In this document: positions 1-6,073 of the stretch, in pieces
Layout: each line of letters starts with the position of its first letter
How positions within the stretch are numbered: the stretch's first letter is position 1
DNA from: JAVBKA01 sp031546715
GTDB taxonomy: Bacteria; Bacillota; Clostridia; Oscillospirales; UBA929
DNA length: 19,076 bases
Direction of reading: 5' to 3'
Assembly: GCA_031546715.1 (NCBI GenBank)
Contig: JAVBKA010000114.1
Coordinates: forward strand, 1 to 19,076
Notes under the pieces: generated by a model
Database searches by the model: none
The model's input: the letters and a program-made list of their open reading frames with translations, nothing else
Told to the model about the DNA's origin: nothing
Made by a program: the position numbers and the translations under genes

Positions 1-1295
1 TCGGAAATATTACATTTTATGCAAGGATAGTCTGCCTTAAAAGCGTATTCACGAACGCCAATGCCAAGAGCGGATGCGCATTTGTCAGCAACGTTTGAAA
101 GTTTTGCCGTTGTTACAAATAATCCTTTTACCTCACGGTTACTGCATAGAGCTTCGTTTTCCATTTGAAAGGCAATTATTGAGCCGTACAATTGAAAAAT
201 GTGTTTTTCATGAATGGTTTTATCCTTTGCCCAGCGTTTGCACTGAATTATGTATACTTTTTTTCCATTATCGGCAATTAAATCTCTACCTCGGTCTTCT
301 AGTCTATCGATTGCTCCTGAATATCTAACAGAGAATCCTTCTTGCTCGTATCTGTGACCAATAAAACGCTCGTATTCTATACCAATCATCCAATTAGACT
401 TACTATGTGAAGTTCTATACTTATCTAGTGCTTTTTGATATTTTTCAGCAGTTGACAATTTGTTGTAGTCTGCAAGGCTTAGCCAATGTTTTAAATTGTC
501 GTATTCTGAATCTGGGGTTTCGTTTTGCTCGACAATCATTTTAACGTCCTCAGCGGTAATCTCTTTGTATTCTTCCAGCCAAGGGAAAAGTTTTTCGTAT
601 GCTGATAACTGATATTTATACATGCGCATTTCTTTGTTTATTGCTTTATTTTCTGATGCGAGGGATTTTATTTTATCTGCCGCCTTAATCGCTGGTGGCG
701 ATTTAAGCCTGAAAAAATCAGCTATTTTTTCGTCAAGCGTGTATTGGTATTCGGATAGCATTAAAGCGAGCCACGGGGCGCATTCAATTTGTTGAGAGAT
801 GATTTTGTATAAGGTGTCAATTTCGTACTGAATCTGTTTTTCGTTTAGTGCTATTTGATTTTCAACATTACGAAGATTCGCTTCCTTATCTTGTAGAGAA
901 TTTCTGCGATTTTCAAGAAAAGATATATCATGATTAAGTTTAGAGTTTGATTTTTCTAATGCATGAATAGTATTACTTGAATTAGTTTTTAATTCGGCAA
1001 TCTCTCGTTGATGCTCAATTTTTAGGTCGTTTTGCTCCTGCTCAAGCTTATCTAATTTGTTTTTCCAAACAATTTCGCTATCGGTTGTATTGGTGTTTTT
1101 TTTACTTTGTTTATTATCTGGCGAAAGAAAATCTTTTACCATGTAAAAAAGCAATGCGCAAGAAAACATGATTGCAAAGCATATGTTTTGTGACAAATTT
1201 AGGTATGTACAGAATTCTATTATCAAACTCATAAAAAGTCCAATGCCAAAAAATCTTAAAAACAATTTTCCTAAAACTTCGCCTAATTTATCCAT
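1..1295 (-). CDS. Membrane-anchored coiled-coil protein with Mrr-type restriction endonuclease domain (C-terminus cut by window edge)
   Basis: I read 431 residues; no stop is reached before the left edge. Residues about 9-28 and 35-53 are two hydrophobic helices. Residues about 75-165 are rich in E, K, Q and N with heptad-like spacing, a probable coiled coil. Residues about 300-415 match the Mrr_cat fold: GIEYE (E309), a GRDLI segment (D338) and QCKR (Q351, K353), the usual acidic/QxK nuclease residues. A YPCIKCN segment follows the domain, as in several Mrr-like proteins. The family cleaves DNA; here it would act at the membrane, perhaps as a defence or superinfection function, which is inference. 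The ATG at 1295 lies inside the end of the SWIM gene (8-bp overlap ATGGATAA), so the two are probably translationally coupled. There is no strong Shine-Dalgarno of its own. Confidence 0.82.
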   Translation of the reverse strand, partial: MDKLGEVLGKLFLRFFGIGLFMSLIIEFCTYLNLSQNICFAIMFSCALLFYMVKDFLSPDNKQSKKNTNTTDSEIVWKNKLDKLEQEQNDLKIEHQREIAELKTNSSNTIHALEKSNSKLNHDISFLENRRNSLQDKEANLRNVENQIALNEKQIQYEIDTLYKIISQQIECAPWLALMLSEYQYTLDEKIADFFRLKSPPAIKAADKIKSLASENKAINKEMRMYKYQLSAYEKLFPWLEEYKEITAEDVKMIVEQNETPDSEYDNLKHWLSLADYNKLSTAEKYQKALDKYRTSHSKSNWMIGIEYERFIGHRYEQEGFSVRYSGAIDRLEDRGRDLIADNGKKVYIIQCKRWAKDKTIHEKHIFQLYGSIIAFQMENEALCSNREVKGLFVTTAKLSNVADKCASALGIGVREYAFKADYPCIKCNIS

Positions 1296-1542
1296 CAATT
1301 TTACCGCCTCTGGGAGAACCAATAAAATGCATATGCTTACATTTCATATCCTTATTGATCCTATATTTAAAGTCACTACAAGTGCATGACGCAGTAGTTA
1401 CTGTGTAAATATCGCCTTTTGAACCTTTTACGAATTTAGCTCCTGATTTGTCATGCCCTGTAAGAGTAAGCGAAATATCTAAACTACTAAGTAAGCGTTT
1501 ATGGTTTTCATTAATTTTCCACCAATTAGCCCTTGCTTTCAT
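1288..1542 (-). CDS. Small SWIM zinc-finger protein
   Basis: 84 residues from the ATG at 1542. A GTG two codons further upstream (1548) is also in frame, but GGAGG sits 7 nt before the ATG and only 1 nt before the GTG, so the ATG is preferred. The C-terminal half carries a SWIM-type motif: CTC followed 13 residues later by CKHMH, that is CxC...CxH, a zinc-binding pattern known in MuDR transposases, SNF2 helicases and small prophage proteins, where it binds nucleic acid or protein. The N-terminus begins KARANWWKIN. The gene leads a leftward operon with the Mrr-like gene, behind a good sigma-A promoter. Its exact partner is unknown; a DNA-binding accessory to the nuclease is inference. Confidence 0.8.
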   Translation of the reverse strand: MKARANWWKINENHKRLLSSLDISLTLTGHDKSGAKFVKGSKGDIYTVTTASCTCSDFKYRINKDMKCKHMHFIGSPRGGKIDG

Positions 1543-1574
1543 AGGCACACCTCCATAATTTTACTGTAATTATC

Positions 1575-1603
1575 ATAATATTACATATTATTGGCAACGT
1601 CAA
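1575..1603 (-). promoter_or_regulatory. Sigma-A-type promoter for the SWIM/Mrr operon
   Basis: On the minus strand TTGACG (1603-1598) is followed after exactly 17 bases by TATTAT (1580-1575), 33 nt before the ATG at 1542. Five of six bases match consensus in each hexamer. It points leftward into the SWIM gene. Confidence 0.72.
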
Positions 1604-1643
1604 CAATTTTTGTGTATGTGTTAGAGGGTTCTTTGTATCAAAG

Positions 1644-1680
1644 CGCAACATAACACCGCCCGAGCGGTAACTTGGGCGGT
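1644..1680 (+). repeat. Control-region repeat, copy 1, with strong hairpin
   Basis: The block CGCAAC-N6-CCGCCCGAGCGGT (1644-1668) recurs at 2065-2089 with identical spacing. Here ACCGCCCGAG (1655-1664) can pair with CTTGGGCGGT (1671-1680) around the loop CGGTAA, a 10-bp stem with one G-T pair. The hairpin lies just upstream of the ribosome site of the gene starting at 1702 and has no T-tract on this strand, so an operator or translational/attenuation element is more likely than a terminator. Function is inferred. Confidence 0.6.
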
Positions 1681-1701
1681 TGTGGGAGGGGGTGAAACGA
1701 G

Positions 1702-1887
1702 ATGGATGATCACGACGAAATAGATCGCTTCGTAAAAGACATTTTTAAGCAATGCCAGCAACGAGGTTTTTCTATAGGACAGGTAAAGAAACTAGGAGCG
1801 GTGTTTTATGATGCTTGTCAAGAGGAAGTTGACAGAGCTGAGGATAATACAAAGTATCAAACGGACTTAATATCACGAGATAAATAA
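1702..1887 (+). CDS. Hypothetical small helical protein
   Basis: 61 residues, charged and mostly helical in character (MDDHDEIDRFVKDIF..., then ...QVKKLGAVFYDACQEEVDRAED). No family recognised. A purine-rich GGGAGGGGG lies upstream, with rather long spacing to the ATG. It is the first rightward gene after the divergent control region. Its last 31 bp overlap the end of the opposite-strand gene at 1857-2018. It may be a control-region protein of the element, but nothing in the sequence proves a function. Confidence 0.55.
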   Translation: MDDHDEIDRFVKDIFKQCQQRGFSIGQVKKLGAVFYDACQEEVDRAEDNTKYQTDLISRDK

Positions 1888-2018
1888 TCAAGATATTCTT
1901 TGTATGCGTCTTCGTAAATTTTCCATACTCTTCCGGAAGTTATAGGTTTTTCGAGCGTTTCACTTTTTGCCTTAGTGAATATGATTGCGAGGTCATGAGC
2001 GCGAATTTCCTTATCCAT
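1857..2018 (-). CDS. Conserved-type small phage protein, hypothetical
   Basis: 53 residues from the ATG at 2018, preceded by a strong AGGGGG ribosome site 7 nt upstream. A longer reading from 2069 would start upstream of that site and is not preferred. The sequence MDKEIRAHDLAIIFTKA...VWKIYEDAYKEYLDYL resembles small proteins (HDLAI...Y..AY..YL pattern) seen near the control regions of Firmicutes prophages; this is recalled similarity, not a search result. It is transcribed leftward between two rightward genes and converges on the 1702 gene with a 31-bp antisense overlap. A weak promoter lies just upstream. Confidence 0.65.
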   Translation of the reverse strand: MDKEIRAHDLAIIFTKAKSETLEKPITSGRVWKIYEDAYKEYLDYLSRDIKSV

Positions 2019-2040
2019 TTCTGCACCCCCTTTCGAGGGT

Positions 2041-2069
2041 AGCATATCAAAGTTAGACAAAAAACGCAA
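2041..2069 (-). promoter_or_regulatory. Candidate promoter for the small leftward gene, overlapped by repeat copy 2
   Basis: On the minus strand TTGCGT (2069-2064) and TATGCT (2046-2041) are separated by 17 bases. The hexamers match consensus at three and four positions, so it is modest. The CGCAAC part of the repeat (2065-2070) covers the -35 hexamer, which would suit control by a repeat-binding regulator. Confidence 0.4.
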
Positions 2070-2096
2070 CCAAAAGCCGCCCGAGCGGTTACTCGG
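2065..2096 (+). repeat. Control-region repeat, copy 2, with shorter hairpin
   Basis: Same CGCAAC-N6-CCGCCCGAGCGGT block as copy 1 (2065-2089). Pairing is reduced to CCGAG (2081-2085) with CTCGG (2092-2096) around CGGTTA. It stands immediately before GGAGGTGA and the ATG at 2116. On the minus strand it is followed by a T-rich run. Confidence 0.58.
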
Positions 2097-2115
2097 TCAA
2101 CATGGAGGTGACTTA

Positions 2116-2412
2116 ATGCTACACGACCCATGGCTGCTATTTTCAGCAGCTGCCGAATACATCGGCGTTAAAGAGCGAACACTTCGCTCTTACAGCGATA
2201 AAAAGAAGATACTCTCATATGGCGGTGGGCGGGGCAAGAAAAACGGTCTCATACGCTTTAAGCAATCTGACTTAGATGCATATTTGGAAAGCATTAAAAA
2301 TGAAGTTAAGCCTCCTTGTTTGGTAGGTGTTAAGGTAAACAAAGTCGCTAAAAAGTCTAGCGGTACTATCGAGAGGCTGCGACCTAAGGAAAGAGATAGG
2401 TCAGCTGGATAG
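2116..2412 (+). CDS. Excisionase/MerR-like helix-turn-helix DNA-binding protein
   Basis: 98 residues. Residues about 8-65 read as a winged-HTH of the excisionase/HTH_17 kind: LFSAAAEYIGVKERTLRSYS (turn and recognition helix), a basic glycine-rich wing (GGGRGKKNG), then LIRFKQSDLDAYLESI, the classic RF..sDLdayl ending. The C-terminus is basic and probably disordered. GGAGGTGA lies 4 nt before the ATG. Such proteins act in phage excision or early transcription control. Position right after the repeated hairpin, at the head of the rightward gene run, suggests a control protein; a role in excision is possible but no integrase is in the window. Confidence 0.78.
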   Translation: MLHDPWLLFSAAAEYIGVKERTLRSYSDKKKILSYGGGRGKKNGLIRFKQSDLDAYLESIKNEVKPPCLVGVKVNKVAKKSSGTIERLRPKERDRSAG

Positions 2413-2449
2413 AGCTTGTAATCAGTATATAAAAAAGGAGGTACACACC

Positions 2450-2584
2450 GTGAGACTATATGCAGTCATCGCAATCTACGCCCTCGTGGCAGTCGCCTTC
2501 TACACTGGATATGAAATCTATTTAAACCTGCGGGAGTGGATGCGTGAGCGTCGGTTTAAGCGCAGTAGATACATCGGGAGGTAG
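2450..2584 (+). CDS. Small single-pass membrane protein
   Basis: 44 residues from a GTG start, with AAAAAAGGAGG ending 8 nt upstream. Residues about 4-20 (YAVIAIYALVAVAFYTG) form one hydrophobic helix. A strongly basic tail follows (REWMRERRFKRSRYIGR), predicting an N-out/C-in orientation. No family recognised. It sits in the early gene run, 37 nt after the HTH gene. Small membrane proteins in phage early regions can act in exclusion or host modulation, but no function is shown here. Confidence 0.6.
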   Translation: MRLYAVIAIYALVAVAFYTGYEIYLNLREWMRERRFKRSRYIGR

Positions 2585-2589
2585 GTAGT

Positions 2590-2640
2590 ATGTCAATATT
2601 CCGCTGTCAGAAAGAATGTATATCACATGAGCACAAATAA
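2590..2640 (+). CDS. Candidate 16-residue Cys/His-rich microprotein
   Basis: ATG at 2590, 8 nt after GGGAGG, which itself spans the stop of the preceding gene. The peptide is MSIFRCQKECISHEHK: CxxxC then HxH, a spacing that could bind a metal. Its last 14 bases overlap the start of the next gene at 2627, which has no good ribosome site of its own. It may thus be a real microprotein, a coupling leader, or chance. Confidence 0.3.
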   Translation: MSIFRCQKECISHEHK

Positions 2641-2827
2641 AACGGGTACCGGCATGAGTCGAGTTTGGACGTTAATCTGTGACGGCTGCTGCCAATATGA
2701 AGCATTCGGCGACCTTATGGATTTGGTGGCGTTTAAGAAAGCGCAGGGCTGGGCGAGTAGGCGCATAGATTTTGAGTGGCGGGATTATTGCGCCGATTGC
2801 AAAGATCTATCATTTGAGGAGGAATAG
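2627..2827 (+). CDS. Small zinc-ribbon protein, hypothetical
   Basis: 66 residues. Two CxxC pairs, LICDGC and YCADC, enclose a segment with GW and aromatic residues, the pattern of small phage zinc-ribbon proteins that bind nucleic acid or other proteins. The start is uncertain: neither the ATG at 2627 nor the in-frame ATG at 2654 (MSRVWTLIC) has a strong Shine-Dalgarno. Translation may be coupled to the upstream 16-residue ORF. It ends at a TAG embedded in the ribosome site of the next gene, showing tight operon packing. Confidence 0.65.
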   Translation: MSTNKTGTGMSRVWTLICDGCCQYEAFGDLMDLVAFKKAQGWASRRIDFEWRDYCADCKDLSFEEE

Positions 2828-2830
2828 GAT

Positions 2831-3241
2831 ATGGATGCAGCTTTAAAAAATTTTATTTTTGGCACATGTCAGTACTGCGGGCAACTTTTGAATGTTGGCG
2901 AGGGATTGTTATCGCAGGCTGCCGCTGACCGAGAAGCCGAGGAAGTATGCAAGTGTCCAAATGCGGTATCTGAGCGGCGCATAATCGAGAAAGCAGACGC
3001 CGCACGACTGAGAATACATGAGTTATTCGGAGAACGTGCCGACACACATGGTTTTCAGCCAATAGATGACAATAGTGCAATTATTTTGCTTGAACATACC
3101 GTTGATTTAATCGCACGCAGGGTAATTTCATCGTCTACTATGCAAATTCGAGGTTATTGTAAGGCAAAAATCAGCTATACGACCAAGGGTAATATCAAAG
3201 TCGAGCGGCACGAGACGCGCTCTTGTCAGCTTGAGGAGTGA
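2831..3241 (+). CDS. Phage-type zinc-finger hypothetical protein
   Basis: 136 residues. The N-terminus holds CQYCGQ (residues about 13-18) and, after an alanine-rich helix, CKC (about 40-42), a likely treble-clef or ribbon zinc site. The remainder is an alpha/beta region with no recognised fold (LFGERADTHGF..., LLEHTVDLIARRVISSSTMQI). The ATG follows GAGGAGG by 8 nt, only 3 nt after the previous stop. Proteins with this Cys arrangement are common, unnamed members of Firmicutes phage early regions. Function unknown. Confidence 0.68.
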   Translation: MDAALKNFIFGTCQYCGQLLNVGEGLLSQAAADREAEEVCKCPNAVSERRIIEKADAARLRIHELFGERADTHGFQPIDDNSAIILLEHTVDLIARRVISSSTMQIRGYCKAKISYTTKGNIKVERHETRSCQLEE

Positions 3242-3287
3242 GGGGTTTACGCAAAGAATCTGACTTTAGGCTGAGGAGCTGTAACAC

Positions 3288-4160
3288 ATGCGTAGTAAAT
3301 GGAGTGCGGAAAACCTTGCTTATCTGGAAGATAGCTGGGGGAGATTATCGCTTAGCACTATATGTAAAAATCTCGGTAGAACCGAAAATGCTGTGAAACT
3401 TAAAGTGACACGTTTAGGGTTAGGGGCTTTCCTTGAAAATGGAGAGTACGTAACTTTCCATCAACTTCTAAAATGCCTCGGTTACTATGGTGCTGGTGAA
3501 TATATTATGATTAGTTGGATAAAAAATAGAGGGTTTCCATTAAAGACCAAGCGAGTGAATAAATGCTCTTTTAAAGTCGTATACCTAGAAGATTTTTGGA
3601 AATGGCTTGAAGAAAATCGTGATTTTGTTGACATTAGTAAGTTTGAAAAACACGCCCTTGGCGCTGAACCCAATTGGGTGGAAGCGCAGAGAAAACATGA
3701 TTTCAATTTGAGACAAAAATATAAAACTACACCTTGGGAGCGTGACGAGGACGCTCGTTTATCAAAGTTAATCGGCGAATATAAGTATACATATCTTGAG
3801 TTGTCTAAAATTCTTGGAAGGACGAGCGGAGCTATACAACGCAGACTGTGCGATTTGAAAATAAAAGGACGACCTTTGAAATCGAATAACCATGTCAAAT
3901 GGACTGCCAGTGAGTACAATGTCCTTGGTGAATTTATCAAAAGTGGCATGAGTTATGAGCTAATGTCAGAAAATTTGAATAAGTCAAGCAAGGCATTGCG
4001 TGGACGAGTGTATGAGGCTTATGGCACTGAGCGCCTTGATGCAGTGCGAAAGATAATGGGCAACGGAAATTTTGGAGATGGCAGACCTACAATTTCTGAA
4101 ATTTATCAGAAATTTGATAATCTCAGACAAATGGATGTGTTTGAAATTGCCCATGAGTAA
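3288..4160 (+). CDS. Three-repeat SANT/Myb-like DNA-binding protein
   Basis: 290 residues. Three related segments fit a Myb/SANT helix pattern: residues about 4-45 (KWSAENLAYLEDSWG...RTENAVKLKVTRLGL), about 145-193 (TTPWERDEDARLSKLI...RTSGAIQRRLCDLKI) and about 203-245 (VKWTASEYNVLGEFIKSG...SSKALRGRVYEAYG). Each has the early Trp, a central LG or LN helix and an A...R recognition helix. Between repeats 1 and 2 is a more globular part with HQLLKCLGY and an aromatic-rich stretch. GAGGAG lies 9 nt upstream of the ATG. The last 8 bp overlap the radical SAM gene (ATGAGTAA), so the two are likely coupled. A transcription regulator is the simplest reading, by family rather than proof. Confidence 0.72.
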   Translation: MRSKWSAENLAYLEDSWGRLSLSTICKNLGRTENAVKLKVTRLGLGAFLENGEYVTFHQLLKCLGYYGAGEYIMISWIKNRGFPLKTKRVNKCSFKVVYLEDFWKWLEENRDFVDISKFEKHALGAEPNWVEAQRKHDFNLRQKYKTTPWERDEDARLSKLIGEYKYTYLELSKILGRTSGAIQRRLCDLKIKGRPLKSNNHVKWTASEYNVLGEFIKSGMSYELMSENLNKSSKALRGRVYEAYGTERLDAVRKIMGNGNFGDGRPTISEIYQKFDNLRQMDVFEIAHE

Positions 4161-5037
4161 GATAGCACTCATTGACGTTGACAGTCACAATTTCCCCAAC
4201 CTGCCACTAATGAAGTTTTCGGCATATCACAAAACACTTGGTGACCACGTTGAGTGGTGGAATCCGTTGGAAACTTACGATATCGCATACGTCAGCAAGG
4301 TTTTTACTTTCACGCCGGATATTGAGTATGAACCGAGGGCGGATAAAATATTTTACGGCGGTACCGGATATAGCCTTGAAAATCAACTTCCCATAGATAT
4401 TGAATATATCATGCCAGACTACAGCCTGTACCCTCAGTTCTCTGAAGCATACGGCTTTCTCACCAGAGGTTGTCCCAGGCAATGCAAGTTCTGTATAGTA
4501 TCTGAAAAGGAAGGCTGTATCTCAAAGCGAGTAGCCAACCTAAACGAATTTCATACATGCCAACGACACATCAAGTTGCTCGATCCAAACCTGCTTGCAT
4601 GTAACGAGCGAGAACTTTTACTACAACATCTTGCCAGTTCCGGAGCATGGGTAGATTTTACCCAAGGCTTGGACATTCGGCTGCTTGACAAAGACTGCAT
4701 CACGTTGCTAAATAAGGTCAAGACCAAAATAGTACATTTTGCTTGGGACAACCCTTACGAGGACATGATTATTCACGTCCAGCGGTTTCTCAAGCATTCG
4801 AGCATAAAAGATTTTCGCCGTCGGGGAGTATATGTTCTGACGAACTACAACAGTACACATGAAGAGGATTTATACAGAGTATACACCTTACGGCAACTCG
4901 GGTTTGACCCGTACATAATGGTTTACGATAAGCAAAATGCACCAGTGCTGGTCAAGCAGTTACAGCGGTGGGTTAATAATAAGTGTGTGTTTATGAGTTG
5001 TCCGAAGTTTGAGGATTATGACAGTAGAAAGGTGTGA
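4153..5037 (+). CDS. Phage-encoded radical SAM protein
   Basis: 294 residues from the ATG at 4153. The frame is open further upstream, but that would lie deep in the previous gene. C107-x3-C111-x2-C114 (RGCPRQCKFC) is the radical SAM 4Fe-4S cluster motif. FTQGLDIRLL and VHFAWDNPYEDM downstream fit the SAM-binding barrel. The first 100 residues (IALIDVDSHNFPNLPLMK...) look like the N-terminal, B12-domain-like part of larger methylthiotransferase/BchE-type proteins. The family generates a 5'-deoxyadenosyl radical and is known in Firmicutes and Bacteroidetes phages; the substrate is unknown. DNA or tRNA modification is speculation. The C-terminus ends in DYDSRKV, which recurs at the end of the gene at 6068. 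Confidence 0.85.
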   Translation: MSKIALIDVDSHNFPNLPLMKFSAYHKTLGDHVEWWNPLETYDIAYVSKVFTFTPDIEYEPRADKIFYGGTGYSLENQLPIDIEYIMPDYSLYPQFSEAYGFLTRGCPRQCKFCIVSEKEGCISKRVANLNEFHTCQRHIKLLDPNLLACNERELLLQHLASSGAWVDFTQGLDIRLLDKDCITLLNKVKTKIVHFAWDNPYEDMIIHVQRFLKHSSIKDFRRRGVYVLTNYNSTHEEDLYRVYTLRQLGFDPYIMVYDKQNAPVLVKQLQRWVNNKCVFMSCPKFEDYDSRKV

Positions 5038-5044
5038 CTTTTCA

Positions 5045-5203
5045 ATGTCACATAGAAAACTAGCAAGAAAACGCATGAATCTAACAACAAAGTATCGTGC
5101 TTTAAACATATCGATGTTGCCGCCTAGTTTAACAATTTCAGATTTGAGTCAGATTGCGGCCGCTTTTGGTATCGTACTAGATATGGTTTTTTATAAAATC
5201 TAA
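5045..5203 (+). CDS. Small basic protein, possible remnant of an XRE-like HTH
   Basis: 52 residues from the ATG at 5045, with AAAGGTG about 11 nt upstream. An in-frame ATG at 5018 is possible but has a poorer site. The N-terminus is basic (MSHRKLARKRMNLTTKYR). The C-terminus LTISDLSQIAAAFGIVLDMVF resembles helices 4-5 of Cro/XRE repressors (L..l..iA.alGi....lf), while the DNA-binding helix pair in front is missing or diverged. It could be a stand-alone small protein or a trimmed repressor. Its ribosome site is the shared gene-end segment described at 5011-5037. Confidence 0.5.
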   Translation: MSHRKLARKRMNLTTKYRALNISMLPPSLTISDLSQIAAAFGIVLDMVFYKI

Positions 5204-5224
5204 AAATTAAGAGGTCGTGAAAAA

Positions 5225-5890
5225 ATGAACCAAAGAGTCGAAAAAGCTAGACAAATGCGCTATAGACGTGCCGCGCTTTCTCTCGTTCAACGAGACAGGA
5301 TTTGTGATGAATTATACAGCATATCAGGAGAATGCGGTGATTTAGAATGGGCAATTGCTGATGATGAAACCCTAATTGACATTTTTGACGGGGACACAGA
5401 TGAAATATCCGAGTTTCGAATGATGTTTTCCGACTTATCCGAAAAATGTGAAAGATTGGATAGTCAACTACGTGAAGGCTATGTAACCGAGCATTTCGAT
5501 GATTTCTTTGTTGGCTTACTTGGAAATGCATATTCCATGGTGGGGTACGACAGCATTGAAGAAGATTACTTCGGACTTACGCAGTTTGAAGCCGAACTTG
5601 CTCAAGGCGTATCTGGCAAAAGACTAACCGCTTTGTCAAAAGATACTCTGATTTCAGTAGCCGGGCAATGCATTGGAATCATGATGTGTTTTCTTGATAT
5701 ACGGCACAGTTACGATTGCTTAAAGGCGACATTTGATGCGCTTCGGGATGACATGGCAGAGTTATTAAAAAGCGTTAGAACGGTCGAAGATGCCTATAAC
5801 GAGTGGTCTAATAGTTCGGGCCTTAGCGAAGATGTTCGAAAATATAACAACGTTCTATCACGGTTGCCAGACAGGGTGTGGATTGAGTGA
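5225..5890 (+). CDS. Hypothetical acidic helical phage protein
   Basis: 221 residues, strongly acidic and predicted mainly helical. Residues 1-30 are basic (RVEKARQMRYRRAALSLVQRDR). Residues about 70-95 (SDLSEKCERLDSQLREGYV) and 165-195 (LKATFDALRDDMAELLKSV) look like coiled coils. A hydrophobic patch, LISVAGQCIGIMMCFLDI, is too short and polar-flanked to be a clear membrane helix. AGAGGTCG lies upstream of the ATG. No family recognised. It follows the radical SAM gene and the small basic gene in the same orientation with short gaps. Confidence 0.65.
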   Translation: MNQRVEKARQMRYRRAALSLVQRDRICDELYSISGECGDLEWAIADDETLIDIFDGDTDEISEFRMMFSDLSEKCERLDSQLREGYVTEHFDDFFVGLLGNAYSMVGYDSIEEDYFGLTQFEAELAQGVSGKRLTALSKDTLISVAGQCIGIMMCFLDIRHSYDCLKATFDALRDDMAELLKSVRTVEDAYNEWSNSSGLSEDVRKYNNVLSRLPDRVWIE

Positions 5891-5945
5891 GCGTACTATT
5901 TTGGCGGCTGACAAGCTGAATGCAAAATGTAAGGAGGCACAACCC

Positions 5946-6068
5946 ATGGCATTGGTTGGGAAGACGATTATCGAAGCTCTGGGAAAATGGACGGGCAATT
6001 GGAATTTGCCATTTGAGAATGGTGTGTCTTGGCTTAGGCTAAAGGATTATGGTAACAGGAAGGTGTGA
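5946..6068 (+). CDS. Hypothetical 40-residue protein
   Basis: The ATG at 5946 is preceded by AAGGAGG with 8-nt spacing, the best ribosome site nearby. It encodes MALVGKTIIEALGKWTGNWN and ends LKDYGNRKV. An alternative TTG at 5883 overlaps the previous stop (TTGAGTGA, 8 bp), resembling the other overlaps in this element, and would give 61 residues; I prefer the ATG. No family recognised. Its 3' end matches that of the radical SAM gene (see 5011-5068 repeat entry) and supplies the ribosome site for the gp37-type gene. Confidence 0.5.
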   Translation: MALVGKTIIEALGKWTGNWNLPFENGVSWLRLKDYGNRKV

Positions 6069-6073
6069 GACAG

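Larger units (their letters stand above)
5011..6068 (+). repeat. Pair of related gene-end segments (5011-5037 and 6042-6068)
   Basis: Only the two 27-nt ends are the repeat. 5011-5037 and 6042-6068 share AGGATTATG and AAGGTGTGA with about six mismatches in 27. They encode EDYDSRKV-stop and KDYGNRKV-stop at the ends of otherwise unrelated proteins. In each case the AAGGTGTGA also serves as ribosome site for the following gene. Confidence 0.45.

Noticed and set aside
1591..1620. Rightward promoter (TTGGCA, 18 bp, TATGTG) for the gene at 1702
   Set aside because: The -10 is poor and it overlaps the much better leftward promoter; too weak to list as a feature.
3485..3949. 154-codon minus-strand open frame inside the SANT/Myb-like gene
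   Set aside because: It has no ribosome site and no recognisable motif, and it lies wholly within a better-supported gene on the other strand.
4072..4152. 27-codon N-terminal extension of the radical SAM gene
   Set aside because: It would overlap the upstream gene by about 90 bp, while the ATG at 4153 gives the 8-bp coupling overlap seen elsewhere in the element.
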